Position numbers and translations under genes: made by a program. 64,000 nucleotides of DNA from an uncultured Aquimarina sp. (GTDB taxonomy: Bacteria > Bacteroidota > Bacteroidia > Flavobacteriales > Flavobacteriaceae), in assembly GCA_947501475.1 (NCBI GenBank), contig CANMWA010000006.1, positions 124,001 through 188,000 on the forward strand. Reading direction: 5' to 3'. Of this stretch, positions 34,795 to 43,486 are shown one piece after another. The number at the start of each line of letters is the position of its first letter. Positions within the stretch are counted from its first letter, which is position 1. The notes under the pieces are model-generated. The model made no database searches, was not told where the DNA came from, and was given only the letters and a program-made list of their open reading frames with translations.

Positions 34795-35787
34795 ATGCGT
34801 AAAATCATTATAGTAGCACTTTTAGGATTGATTTTTTCTTGTAAAGAAACACCAAGTTTATACCTTAATTATAACAAAGGGGAAGCATTTGGAACCACAT
34901 TTTCTATTCAATTTATAGATGATAAAGAATCAGATTTTTCAACATCTTATGATAGCCTTACTACTATTATTAATTTATCAATGTCTACGTATATCAAAGA
35001 CTCAGATATATCCAAAATTAATCAAGGAGACACGACAGTTGCTATAGATAGTCACTTCAAAAAAGTGTTCACTACTTCAAAGAGGATACATAAAGAAACT
35101 GACGGTGCTTTTGATCCCACCATTGGGGTTTTAGTAAATGCATGGGATTTTGGCCCAGAAGGTAAAATAACCTCATTAGATAGTCTTAAAATAGATAGTT
35201 TATTGGTTTTAGCAGGCTTGGACAAGGTTTTTCTAAAAGGAGATCATATTATTAAAACGTACCCTAATACATTTATTGATTTTAATGCTTTGGCCAAAGG
35301 GTATGCTGTTGATATATTTTCAGATTTTTTGGAGGAAAAAGGATACAAAAATTATTTAGTTGAAATAGGGGGAGAGATACGAGGAAAAGGCAGTAATATA
35401 ATCAAAGAAAAGCCTTGGCGTATTGGAGTCGAAGATCCTAATTTTGATGATTCACAATCCTATAGTAAAGTGATTTCATTACAAAATGAAGCTATGGCTA
35501 CTTCTGGAAGTTATCGAAAATACAAACTTGACGATGACGGAAACCGTTATGCACATATTATTGATACCAAAACAGGATATCCTCATAAATCTAATCTGTT
35601 AAGTGTATCTGTACTTACCAATACTTGTATGGAAGCAGATGCTTATGCTACAGCATTCATGTCGATGGGGTTAGAGCATTCGAAGCAGTTTTTAAAAGAA
35701 CACCCAGAACTAAAAGTGTTTTTTATTTATGAAGATCATAATAAGGAATTAAAGACGCTTTCTATGAATGGTTTTTCAGAAGGGTAA
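34795..35787 (+). CDS. apbE: FAD:protein FMN transferase ApbE (lipoprotein)
   Basis: ApbE attaches FMN through a phosphodiester bond to threonine residues in NqrB and NqrC. The 330-residue protein has a lipoprotein signal ending at the cysteine in LIFSC (C16), consistent with a periplasmic membrane-anchored enzyme. Family motifs are GTTFSIQF near 32, TDGAFDPTIGVLVNAWDFG near 101, DFNALAKGYAVD near 160, EIGGEIRGKG near 187, and EADAYATAFMSMG near 280 for FAD and Mg2+ binding. It lies nine bases after the small conserved gene and 1.4 kb after nqrF, so its targets are encoded in the same block. Confidence 0.95.
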   Translation: MRKIIIVALLGLIFSCKETPSLYLNYNKGEAFGTTFSIQFIDDKESDFSTSYDSLTTIINLSMSTYIKDSDISKINQGDTTVAIDSHFKKVFTTSKRIHKETDGAFDPTIGVLVNAWDFGPEGKITSLDSLKIDSLLVLAGLDKVFLKGDHIIKTYPNTFIDFNALAKGYAVDIFSDFLEEKGYKNYLVEIGGEIRGKGSNIIKEKPWRIGVEDPNFDDSQSYSKVISLQNEAMATSGSYRKYKLDDDGNRYAHIIDTKTGYPHKSNLLSVSVLTNTCMEADAYATAFMSMGLEHSKQFLKEHPELKVFFIYEDHNKELKTLSMNGFSEG

Positions 35788-35897
35788 ACTTATGAATTCA
35801 TAAATGTATGCATATTAATGCTACAATTAATTTAATTCCTAATTCTTTTTAAAGTTAAATTTTCTTTAGATGTTTTAACAGTTTCATAATCACAACT

Positions 35898-35910
35898 ACC
35901 CGATTTGGGT
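35898..35910. promoter_or_regulatory. ACCC-N5-GGGT inverted repeat upstream of the secreted toxin-like gene
   Basis: The site ACCCGATTTGGGT, within AACTACCC...GGGTGGG, is shared almost identically (17 of 20 bases) with 41096-41108 ahead of the response regulator. It ends 23 bases before TAACTTTA at 35934-35941, a near match to the -7 consensus. That places it about 40-50 bases upstream of the presumed transcription start, where class II activators bind. Confidence 0.6.
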
Positions 35911-35983
35911 GGGGGAATTATCTTCTAGTGATATAACTTTACTTCACACAAAAAAATAATACTAATTCTTAAAACCAAAACCG

Positions 35984-38044
35984 ATGAAAAGAAGTTTACT
36001 TTTATGTTTGTGCGTATGCATGAGCACTATTTTTTCAGTGACCGCCCAGACCTATAATTTGGGGAATTTTTACAGAAATTATCAGCGAATAACCGTTAGA
36101 GATGTCAATCGTGTATTTGATCAAGAAGGCGGCCAGTATGATAGTAATGTATATGTAGCAAATCGCCATGGAGGAGCCAATCAACAATGGGCAGTAATGC
36201 CATTGTATATTAGAGCAGATCAAGGAGATGTGCAAATTAGTAGAGATCATATTATTGCCTGTAGATCAAATGGTAAAGTCTTAGATATTTCGGGATCAAC
36301 AAATATCTACTGCTATCCAAGTTTTCATGGTGGAGATAATCAAGTTTTTAATTTTAATTCCAGACCTTCAAATTTCTTTGAAATTACAAGTCCAAGTAAT
36401 ACTGGAAGAGTATTTGACCGAACCGGAAGTTCTAAAAATAGAAACCCATTTAAACACCCAACAAAGCACAGGGATAATATTTATTCCGGAAATCTTCACG
36501 GAGGAAATAATCAACAATTTAGTTTTATTAATGAAGGTGCATTACCAGATCGTATAACTTCAATTCGATATAGAAGAATAGTAGATATACCTTTTCCTCC
36601 AAATCCTAAGGGACTTTATACTCCTGAGAATAATGAAACCTCTGAAGTTTTTTATTCAGAAACCTTGATACCTTTTCCATTAGTTAAGAATGATTTGCCG
36701 CCTTCTGCTCAAGTAACCAGAACACCATATTATCGATTAGTAAGAACACAATTCTGGAAAAAACCTGGAGTGTCAGGTCCTGCAGATGAGCAACCTGATC
36801 AAATATTTAGACCTGGAGAGGTTAGAGAAAGAACAATTAGAGTAAAAACAGGGGTTAAGATATCAGAATCTGAAGAAACATTTAGAAAACTTAATGTTGG
36901 ATTTACATCAAGTCAGGAAGTAGGAGGGCCTATTGGTCCATTGACTGCAAAAGTTACTCGATCATTATCATTAGGGTTAGAGCTTTCTCAAAAGAATACA
37001 GTAACAAAAGAAGAGACATATGAGCGAGAGGAGACATTAAAAACGACTTTTACGTCTACTGAGATTATGCGTGCAATTCACTATATCAAAATAGATCGTT
37101 ATAGATTACTTAGAATAGATGGTGTAGAAATTAGCAGATGGGATGTAAACACAAATGTAAAACATATTGCTACGTTCCCAGAGGCAGAGGTTGAAGGAAG
37201 ACCTAATGGACGTACTTTTAAAATTAAACCAAAATCATCTGGAGGAAATAGTTATGATATTTGCTGGAAAGATGTTGTAGGACTTCAAGTAAATGGTAAT
37301 TCTCTTAAGAAAACGAATACTACTTCTTGGTGGAATGCTGGAGCAGCATCTGTAGGAAAGTTACCTGCAAGAAAGGATGGTTGGATAGAAATGACCGCGT
37401 CAGAGACCAATACTCATCGTATGTTTGGATTGTCAAAAACCAATACTAATGCTACTTGGGATTCAATAGAATACAACTTTTATCTAATGGCTGGAGGAAA
37501 GATCAAAATCTATGAAAAAGGAATCTTTAAAACGGATGGCGGAACTTATAAAGTTGGAGATAAGATTCGTGTAGAACGTGCTTGGAATAAAATATTATAT
37601 AAAAAGAACGGATCTACTATTTATAGTAGTCCTACAAATCCACACATTCCTTTAATGGCAGATATAAGTATGTATAATCCAAATGGAACCATTACAAATG
37701 CAAAAGCTTCATTTAGCTGCTCTTCTAGAAGTGCGGGAATTGTAGGGCCAATTGCTCAGGTTAAGAATAACTTAGATGATTCAAAAGTTGAAAATATAAA
37801 AGCATCAACTAAAGTTTACCCAAACCCTAGTAATGGTATTTATACTTTAGATTTTGGAGAAAAAGTTAATAATTTTTTGATTAGAGTATATACTATTAAT
37901 GGGAATTTGATTTATGAAAAAAACATTAAAAATACGAAGATGAATCGGTTCAATATTGACCTAACCTCTCAGTCTAAAGGAATATACCTTATGAGTTTAA
38001 GTCATAAAGGAGGTTCAATAACTAAAAAACTGATTAGAAATTAA
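35984..38044 (+). CDS. T9SS-secreted ricin-lectin protein with possible beta-pore-forming toxin domain
   Basis: The 686 residues divide clearly. The signal peptide is 1-21. A beta-trefoil (ricin-like) spans about 25-185, with three HGGxNQ repeats at 62-69, 115-122 and 172-179 (53-57 residues apart). A region at about 240-400 begins YYRLVRTQFWKK and continues through RTIRVKTGVKISESEETF, an alternating Ser/Thr/Lys/Glu stretch, and TRSLSLGLELSQKNTVTKEE. This resembles Toxin_10/aerolysin-type beta-pore formers. A lectin-like beta domain at about 425-578 (WKDVVGLQV, WWNAGAASVGKL, MFGLSKTN, IYEKG, YKKNGSTIYSS) follows. A T9SS type A sorting domain, about 610-686 (VYPNPSNGIYTLDFGEK ... GIYLMSLSHKGGSITKKLIRN in pieces), completes it. 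The trefoil and tail calls are firm. The toxin call is inference from pattern. A terminator follows, then the sensor kinase. Confidence 0.8.
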   Translation: MKRSLLLCLCVCMSTIFSVTAQTYNLGNFYRNYQRITVRDVNRVFDQEGGQYDSNVYVANRHGGANQQWAVMPLYIRADQGDVQISRDHIIACRSNGKVLDISGSTNIYCYPSFHGGDNQVFNFNSRPSNFFEITSPSNTGRVFDRTGSSKNRNPFKHPTKHRDNIYSGNLHGGNNQQFSFINEGALPDRITSIRYRRIVDIPFPPNPKGLYTPENNETSEVFYSETLIPFPLVKNDLPPSAQVTRTPYYRLVRTQFWKKPGVSGPADEQPDQIFRPGEVRERTIRVKTGVKISESEETFRKLNVGFTSSQEVGGPIGPLTAKVTRSLSLGLELSQKNTVTKEETYEREETLKTTFTSTEIMRAIHYIKIDRYRLLRIDGVEISRWDVNTNVKHIATFPEAEVEGRPNGRTFKIKPKSSGGNSYDICWKDVVGLQVNGNSLKKTNTTSWWNAGAASVGKLPARKDGWIEMTASETNTHRMFGLSKTNTNATWDSIEYNFYLMAGGKIKIYEKGIFKTDGGTYKVGDKIRVERAWNKILYKKNGSTIYSSPTNPHIPLMADISMYNPNGTITNAKASFSCSSRSAGIVGPIAQVKNNLDDSKVENIKASTKVYPNPSNGIYTLDFGEKVNNFLIRVYTINGNLIYEKNIKNTKMNRFNIDLTSQSKGIYLMSLSHKGGSITKKLIRN

Positions 38045-38065
38045 TGTTACTAATTGCTATACTAA

Positions 38066-38104
38066 TAAAAAGCTCTTTCTTAATAGAAAGAGCTTTAGTT
38101 TTTA
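38066..38104 (+). terminator. Terminator of the secreted toxin-like gene
   Basis: A 12-bp stem AAAGCTCTTTCT/AGAAAGAGCTTT with a 4-nt loop (38069-38080 with 38085-38096) is followed by a short T-rich run. It lies about 25 bases past the stop codon. Confidence 0.75.
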
Positions 38105-38140
38105 TTCCCATAAGCATTAGCAGTATTTCTTTTTACATGC

Positions 38141-38148
38141 TATCTTCG
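38141..38148 (+). promoter_or_regulatory. Candidate -7 element of the sensor kinase gene (TATCTTCG)
   Basis: One mismatch to TAnnTTTG. It lies two bases before the first ATG (38151), so if it is used the start is more likely the in-frame ATG at 38169. It separates the kinase from the secreted gene's terminator. Confidence 0.35.
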
Positions 38149-38150
38149 TT

Positions 38151-41090
38151 ATGATAGTACCTTTAATTATGATATCGTTTTTTAGAGATATAAAAATAAA
38201 AAGAAGTGTATATGTTTTGTGTTGTATATGCAGCCTTTCATCATTATTACATGGGCAAATTAAATTTACTCATTATAAAGTTGAAGATGGATTACCGCAC
38301 GATTTTACCTTTCAGGTATATCAAGACGATCAGGGGTATCTATGGATTGGTACAGATGATGGTTTGGCTAAGTTTAATGGTAGTACTTTTAAGGTATTTG
38401 ACCGTACAGATGGTTTTGCTTCAAATTTTATTATTGATATTAATAAATACAAAGCTGATACATTGGCTGTTGCAGTATGGAAAGGAGGATTACATTTTAT
38501 TAAGGGTGATTCTATTATAGTTCCCAAAATTATTAAAAATGAATCAGATTTAAGTAATATACATTCTATCTACCCTTTTGGAGATGATATTTTTGCTTCA
38601 TTTTATGAACGTCACATTTTTTATGAACGGCAAGAAAATATGACATTTAAAAGATATGAATTTCGAATTACTAAAGACAAAAAAAATAGATTTGTACTAA
38701 GAGAGAAACATATAAAAAGAGGCGAACATTTTTATAGCACAATCAGATTAGTTAATAATATTCTTTGTTTTTATGGAGGGATCCATTCAAAGAATAAAAC
38801 TCGAACAATCAATGGTGTGTATGAGTATACCTCTAAAGAAAAGATAAAACCTGTTTTTCCGTTTCTAAAAAATAAAATTATAAATGAGCTAGGGGCATAT
38901 AATCATAATCTGTTTTATGCAACCGAAATAGATTCTTTTTTTGTTTTTAATAAGCATCGTATTATCAGTAGAAAAAAACTACCCTTTAAAAATAATATTA
39001 TACATAAATATGTGCAAACTAGTTATTGTGAGGTTTTTGGAGTAAAAGATAACAAGAGTGGTAACGATATTATCCATCTTTATGATAAAAAAAACAATAT
39101 ATGGATAAATATATCTGAAACATACAAAATAGGCGATGGTATCATGCTAAGTGATATATTGGTTGATAGAGATGAAAATATATGGATTACCTCTAAAGCT
39201 GATGGTCTTTATAAATTAACAAAAGAATATAGAGACATATCAGAAACCTTGAAGTATAATAGCCATATTATTGATATTGCAATAGGTGAAAATGACAAAG
39301 TTTTTTTTCTTACACTAAAAAGCATATATGGGTATGATTACAAATTAAAGAAGACACAAATTAGGTTTTTACAAGGAAAAGCATTAGGCTTTTATGATGT
39401 TGCTAGCTCAAAAGATAGTATAGTGATTTTTTATAGTGGAGAGCCATTTGAAGAATTTTCTTTTTTTGATAATGAATTTCGAAGAATGAACTCTGGAGGG
39501 TTGAGAAAAGATGAAAATGATCATACATTCTTTTTTAATCAATCATCATTTACATATGTAGATAGTACTAGAATATCTAAAAATGTTAATATTTACGATG
39601 TTAAAAGAACTACTATTAATGATATTACTAAAATTGGTAATGAAATATGGGTTGCAACTAATTTTGGAGTCATAATCTATAATGCTCAATCATTAGAGTA
39701 TAAAAAAGTTATTTCTTTTGATAAGACAAACTCAAGGTCTTATGTTAAAAAAATTATTCAGGACCCTACTAATAAAATTTGGACAGTAATGTCTAATAAA
39801 TTAGTGAATATGCAGGATGAAGAATGTTTAATTTATTATGGAGAAGTAGATGGATTAGCTAGCGATAAAATCAATGACATCATGTTAGATCATCGTGGTG
39901 TGTTATGGATTGCTACGCAAAAAGGATTTTCTATCTTCAAAAATGGAATGTTTTATAATTTTAATCAAAAAGATGGATTGCGTTCATCTTTTGTATCAAA
40001 AATTGTAGAAGATAAGAATAATCATCAGGTTTGGATAGGAGGCAATAAAGGAGCTATTGCTATTGATAACACCAAACCTTTTGAACCATTAACCTCACCC
40101 AAATTTATTATTCAGCATGGTAAAGACAGATTTGATTTGGATGTTATTGACTACTCAGGAAAAACAACAATAACACAATATAAAACAAAACCTGATGACA
40201 ATTGGAAGAATTTGAACGGTAATATATTAGACATCTCTAATTTTGGAACTAATAACTATCAAACTCAATTTAGGGTTAGAAACCCTTTAAGTAACTGGAG
40301 TTACTCACAAAAATACTCATTTGTGATCACTCCTGTATGGTACAAAAGAACAGTGTTTGTTGTTATAACATCTCTTATCGTTGCCCTATTAATTACACTA
40401 TTGATTTATATTCGCTTGCAAAGAGTTACAGAACGCAACAGCAGGCTTGAGGCGGCTATTGAGCAATCAGCTACTTTAGAAAAAGAATTAAGTACTGTTC
40501 GCGAAAATGTTGCACAAGATTTTCATGATGAACTAGGAAATAAATTGGCTGGAATTTCGGTACTTTCAGAATTAATGATGAAAAAGGAGAATGAACAATC
40601 TACAAAGCATTTTAATTCAATATTACGGGTACAAAAGGATGCTAAAGATTTATATTTTGGGATCAAAGATTTTATTTGGTCAATTGATACAAAAAGTGAT
40701 CAGCTAGACGAGCTTATTGTTTACCTTAGTGATTTTGGCGAAGAACTTTTTGCGAATACCAAGATTGTTTTTAGGATAGAGAAAAATCTTGATCAATCTA
40801 AAACTACATTACCATATTATTGGAGTCGTCAATTATTATTAATGTTTAAAGAAGCACTAACTAATGCTTTAAAACATTCTGAAGCCTCTGAAGTGATCCT
40901 TACGTTTTTTCTAAAAAAAAATAGCCTTAAGATAATATGTGATGACAATGGTTTGGGGTTTGATCAAAATAAAATAAAAAGAAAAAATGGATTGTCTAAT
41001 ATTCAAAAACGAGCCAAAAAATTGAATGGAGAATTAATTGTAATAAGTACTCAAGGAACTCATATTTCATTTACAGGAGAAATATCCTAA
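38151..41090 (+). CDS. Two-component-propeller sensor histidine kinase (HisKA_3)
   Basis: The 979-residue kinase has a signal or anchor (about 1-36). A periplasmic beta-propeller built from Reg_prop repeats follows, with WIGTDDGLAKFNG near 64, DRDENIWITSKADGLYKL, LDHRGVLWIATQKGFSIF and KNNHQVWIGGNKGAI. Next comes a Y_Y_Y domain (about 655-725, TQFRVRNPLSNWSY). A single membrane helix lies near 735-754, and a coiled coil near 757-785 (ERNSRLEAAIEQSATLEKEL). The HisKA_3 dimerisation helix has phosphoacceptor H792 in QDFHDELGNKLAG. The ATPase domain has the N-box KEALTNALKHS (N905) and G-box DDNGLGFD. The periplasmic ligand is unknown. The response regulator starts 71 bases downstream. An alternative start is ATG 38169. 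Confidence 0.93.
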   Translation: MIVPLIMISFFRDIKIKRSVYVLCCICSLSSLLHGQIKFTHYKVEDGLPHDFTFQVYQDDQGYLWIGTDDGLAKFNGSTFKVFDRTDGFASNFIIDINKYKADTLAVAVWKGGLHFIKGDSIIVPKIIKNESDLSNIHSIYPFGDDIFASFYERHIFYERQENMTFKRYEFRITKDKKNRFVLREKHIKRGEHFYSTIRLVNNILCFYGGIHSKNKTRTINGVYEYTSKEKIKPVFPFLKNKIINELGAYNHNLFYATEIDSFFVFNKHRIISRKKLPFKNNIIHKYVQTSYCEVFGVKDNKSGNDIIHLYDKKNNIWINISETYKIGDGIMLSDILVDRDENIWITSKADGLYKLTKEYRDISETLKYNSHIIDIAIGENDKVFFLTLKSIYGYDYKLKKTQIRFLQGKALGFYDVASSKDSIVIFYSGEPFEEFSFFDNEFRRMNSGGLRKDENDHTFFFNQSSFTYVDSTRISKNVNIYDVKRTTINDITKIGNEIWVATNFGVIIYNAQSLEYKKVISFDKTNSRSYVKKIIQDPTNKIWTVMSNKLVNMQDEECLIYYGEVDGLASDKINDIMLDHRGVLWIATQKGFSIFKNGMFYNFNQKDGLRSSFVSKIVEDKNNHQVWIGGNKGAIAIDNTKPFEPLTSPKFIIQHGKDRFDLDVIDYSGKTTITQYKTKPDDNWKNLNGNILDISNFGTNNYQTQFRVRNPLSNWSYSQKYSFVITPVWYKRTVFVVITSLIVALLITLLIYIRLQRVTERNSRLEAAIEQSATLEKELSTVRENVAQDFHDELGNKLAGISVLSELMMKKENEQSTKHFNSILRVQKDAKDLYFGIKDFIWSIDTKSDQLDELIVYLSDFGEELFANTKIVFRIEKNLDQSKTTLPYYWSRQLLLMFKEALTNALKHSEASEVILTFFLKKNSLKIICDDNGLGFDQNKIKRKNGLSNIQKRAKKLNGELIVISTQGTHISFTGEIS

Positions 41091-41095
41091 AAACT

Positions 41096-41108
41096 ACCCA
41101 TTTTGGGT
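41096..41108. promoter_or_regulatory. ACCC-N5-GGGT inverted repeat upstream of the response regulator gene
   Basis: ACCCATTTTGGGT, within AACTACCC...GGGTGAG, is nearly identical to the site at 35898-35910. It ends 24 bases before GATCTTTA (41133-41140), a weak -7-like element. Its placement six bases after the kinase stop suggests autoregulation of the regulator. Confidence 0.6.
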
Positions 41109-41161
41109 GAGTAAATTCATCAATGTTTTTTCGATCTTTATAATTCAATAGAAGAGAAAAT

Positions 41162-41776
41162 ATGTCTAAGCAAAAAGTTGTTATTATTGAAGATTATGAG
41201 GTTGTTTTACAATCTTATGCAGAGATTGTTAACTCTAGCCCAGATTTTGAAGTAGTGGGGACATATAAAAGTTGTGAAAGTGCTCTTTTAGAAATTGAAC
41301 AAAAAATACCTGATTTTGTTTTGATCGATATTACATTACCTGGGATCGATGGTATAGAAGGCATTAAGCGAATCAAAGCGCTTTTAAAAGAAGTATCGAT
41401 TATCGTGGTAACTGTACATGAAAATTCTAAGTATGTATTTCAGGCATTATGTTCTGGTGCTGTGGGTTATTTGACCAAAACAACTGGAGAAAATCAGTTA
41501 CTTTATGCTTTGTGTCAAGCAAGAGATGGAGGAGCCCCTATGAGTATTGCCATAGCCCGTATGGTAGTAGATTCTTTTAAAGAAAAAAAGATTGATGAAT
41601 TAACAGATCGTGAAAACAATGTATTATTGTTATTGTCTGAAGGAAAGAGTTATGCAAGTATTGCCGAAACCGTACATCTTAGCGTGAATACAATTAAGTA
41701 TCATGTGCGTAATATCTATGAAAAACTTCATGTAACTAATAAAGAAGATGCTATACGCTTTTTAAAAGAGAGATAA
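41162..41776 (+). CDS. LuxR/NarL-family response regulator
   Basis: The 204 residues contain a receiver domain 1-125 with E10/D11, phosphoacceptor D56 in LIDITLPGIDG, T84 and K106 (GYLTK). A LuxR-type helix-turn-helix at about 140-204 follows (LTDRENNVLLLLSEGKSYASIAETVHLSVNTIKYHV in shorter parts). NarL-type regulators bind short inverted repeats as dimers. A matching ACCC-N5-GGGT site lies 54 bases upstream of this gene and also ahead of the secreted toxin-like gene. The cognate kinase gene is immediately upstream. The gene ends seven bases before the stop codon of the convergent methyltransferase gene. Confidence 0.95.
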   Translation: MSKQKVVIIEDYEVVLQSYAEIVNSSPDFEVVGTYKSCESALLEIEQKIPDFVLIDITLPGIDGIEGIKRIKALLKEVSIIVVTVHENSKYVFQALCSGAVGYLTKTTGENQLLYALCQARDGGAPMSIAIARMVVDSFKEKKIDELTDRENNVLLLLSEGKSYASIAETVHLSVNTIKYHVRNIYEKLHVTNKEDAIRFLKER

Positions 41777-41783
41777 AGGAACT

Positions 41784-42563
41784 TTAATTTTCTTTTAAAG
41801 ATTTATAACAAACAGGAAGTATTTCACCAGGAGCAAGACAGTATTTTATAACGTCTTCTTGGGGTACAGAATTGGTATAATCAATTTCTTCTACATTAAA
41901 TCCAATAGCTCTTAATTTTTCAAAATAATCTCTACCATAGACTCTTACATGATCATATTGCCCAAATATTTTTGCGCGCTCTTTTGGATCTGTAATTGTA
42001 TTGTCTTCAAAAGTTGTTGCTCGACTTAAATCCTGTGGGATTTGTAAAATTGCCATACCACCGGGTTTTAAAATCCGAAGAATTTCTTGCATAGCTTTTG
42101 TATCATCTGGAATATGCTCCAAGACATGATTGCAAAAAATAATATCGTATTGATCTTTTTCAAATGGAAGATCACAAATATCTGCTTTTACATCAGCCAA
42201 GGGAGAGTTTAAATCTGTAGTGGTATAATCTAGATGCTTTAATTTTCTAAACCTTTTATAAAAAGCTTGCTCTGGAGCAAAGTGAAGTACTTTTGATTCT
42301 TTAGTAAAAAAATCTGTTTCATTTTGTAGAAATAACCACAGCAATCGATGACGTTCTAAGGATAATGTAGAAGGCGAGAGTACATTATCTCGTTGATTTT
42401 CGTATCCATAAGGCAAGAATTTAGAAAAACTTTTACCATCTATAGGATCTGTATAGGTATTCCCTTTTAAAAATAAAGAAATTAGTGGTCTTGCTATATA
42501 ACTCAAACGAATCAATAGTGGCCTGGGAATTTTGTTTAGTATAAATTTAAATAGTTTTTTCAT
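41784..42563 (-). CDS. Class I SAM-dependent methyltransferase
   Basis: The 259-residue protein has the Rossmann methyltransferase core: KVLHFAPEQAFYKRF (modified motif I), DYTTTDLNSPLADVKADICDLPF (acidic loop and motif II), YDIIFCNHVLEHIPDDTKAM (motif post II) and ILKPGGMAILQIPQD (motif III). The leading 45 residues are hydrophobic and basic (KFILNKIPRPLLIRLSYIARPL), possibly for membrane contact. The substrate cannot be identified. Many relatives lie in polysaccharide or small-molecule pathways. It lies 34 bases downstream of map. Confidence 0.85.
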   Translation of the reverse strand: MKKLFKFILNKIPRPLLIRLSYIARPLISLFLKGNTYTDPIDGKSFSKFLPYGYENQRDNVLSPSTLSLERHRLLWLFLQNETDFFTKESKVLHFAPEQAFYKRFRKLKHLDYTTTDLNSPLADVKADICDLPFEKDQYDIIFCNHVLEHIPDDTKAMQEILRILKPGGMAILQIPQDLSRATTFEDNTITDPKERAKIFGQYDHVRVYGRDYFEKLRAIGFNVEEIDYTNSVPQEDVIKYCLAPGEILPVCYKSLKEN

Positions 42564-42597
42564 TCAGGAATAGTACAAAAGATAACTTTAGTAAATA

Positions 42598-43416
42598 TTA
42601 TACTGTTAATACTTCTTGTCTAAAAGCATCTTCTTCATCTGATTCTATACCCAGGGCTTGATAAATATATTTAAATGTTGAAAGAATTTCTGGTTTCCCA
42701 TCAATAATAGCTACATCATGCTCAAAATGAGCACTTGGTTTACCATCTGCAGTTAATATAGTCCAACCATCCCGCAGTTGTTTTATACGGTGAGTACCCA
42801 TATTGGTCATAGGTTCTATAGCTACAACCATACCTTCAATGAATTTTTTTCCTCTACCTCGTCGTCCATAATTAGGCATTTCGGGATCTTCGTGCATCTT
42901 GCGACCAAGGCCATGACCTACTAATTCTCTTACCACTCCATAGCCAGCTTCTTCTGTAAATTTTTGAATGGCATACCCTACATCACCTACTCGTTTTCCA
43001 ACCTTAAATTCTGAAATACCAACATATAAAGATTCTTTTGTAACACGAAGTAACCGTTCTACTTCTTCAGATATTTCTCCAACCGGAAATGTATACGCAT
43101 GATCACCATAAAAATCATTTTTAATAGCACCACAATCAATAGATATAATATCGCCTTCTTCTAATGGAGTATTGTTGGGGATACCATGAACTATTTGAGC
43201 ATTAGGGCTCATGCATAGCGTGTTAGGAAAATCATATAACCCTAAAAAACCTGGGATAGCACCATGATCTCTTATAAATTCTTCTGCTAGTGAATCTAAA
43301 TGTAGCGTAGTTACTCCTGGTTTAACTTCAGAAGCTAACATCCCTAATGTTTTTGAAACAACTAATGCGCTTTCTCGCATTAATTCTATTTCTTCACGTG
43401 TTTTAGTAATAATCAT
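42598..43416 (-). CDS. map: Type I methionine aminopeptidase
   Basis: Map removes the initiator methionine from nascent proteins. The 272 residues show a pita-bread fold with metal ligands in ISIDCGAIKNDFYGDHAYTF (Asp, Asp), GHGLGRKMHEDPEMPNYG (His), AIEPMTNMG (Glu) and HFEHDVAI (Glu). Length is slightly longer than E. coli Map (264). TAAATTTG lies 33-40 bases upstream. gpmI is next upstream on the same strand. Confidence 0.96.
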   Translation of the reverse strand: MIITKTREEIELMRESALVVSKTLGMLASEVKPGVTTLHLDSLAEEFIRDHGAIPGFLGLYDFPNTLCMSPNAQIVHGIPNNTPLEEGDIISIDCGAIKNDFYGDHAYTFPVGEISEEVERLLRVTKESLYVGISEFKVGKRVGDVGYAIQKFTEEAGYGVVRELVGHGLGRKMHEDPEMPNYGRRGRGKKFIEGMVVAIEPMTNMGTHRIKQLRDGWTILTADGKPSAHFEHDVAIIDGKPEILSTFKYIYQALGIESDEEDAFRQEVLTV

Positions 43417-43448
43417 AGTATGTAAACGGTTCCGCTATTAAAAGAAGG

Positions 43449-43456
43449 CAAATTTA
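43449..43456 (-). promoter_or_regulatory. Candidate -7 element of map (TAAATTTG)
   Basis: An exact TAnnTTTG match on the minus strand 33 bases before the map start. No -33 TTG is evident. Confidence 0.45.
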
Positions 43457-43486
43457 CAAAGAATATTAAGATATATAATTTCTTCT

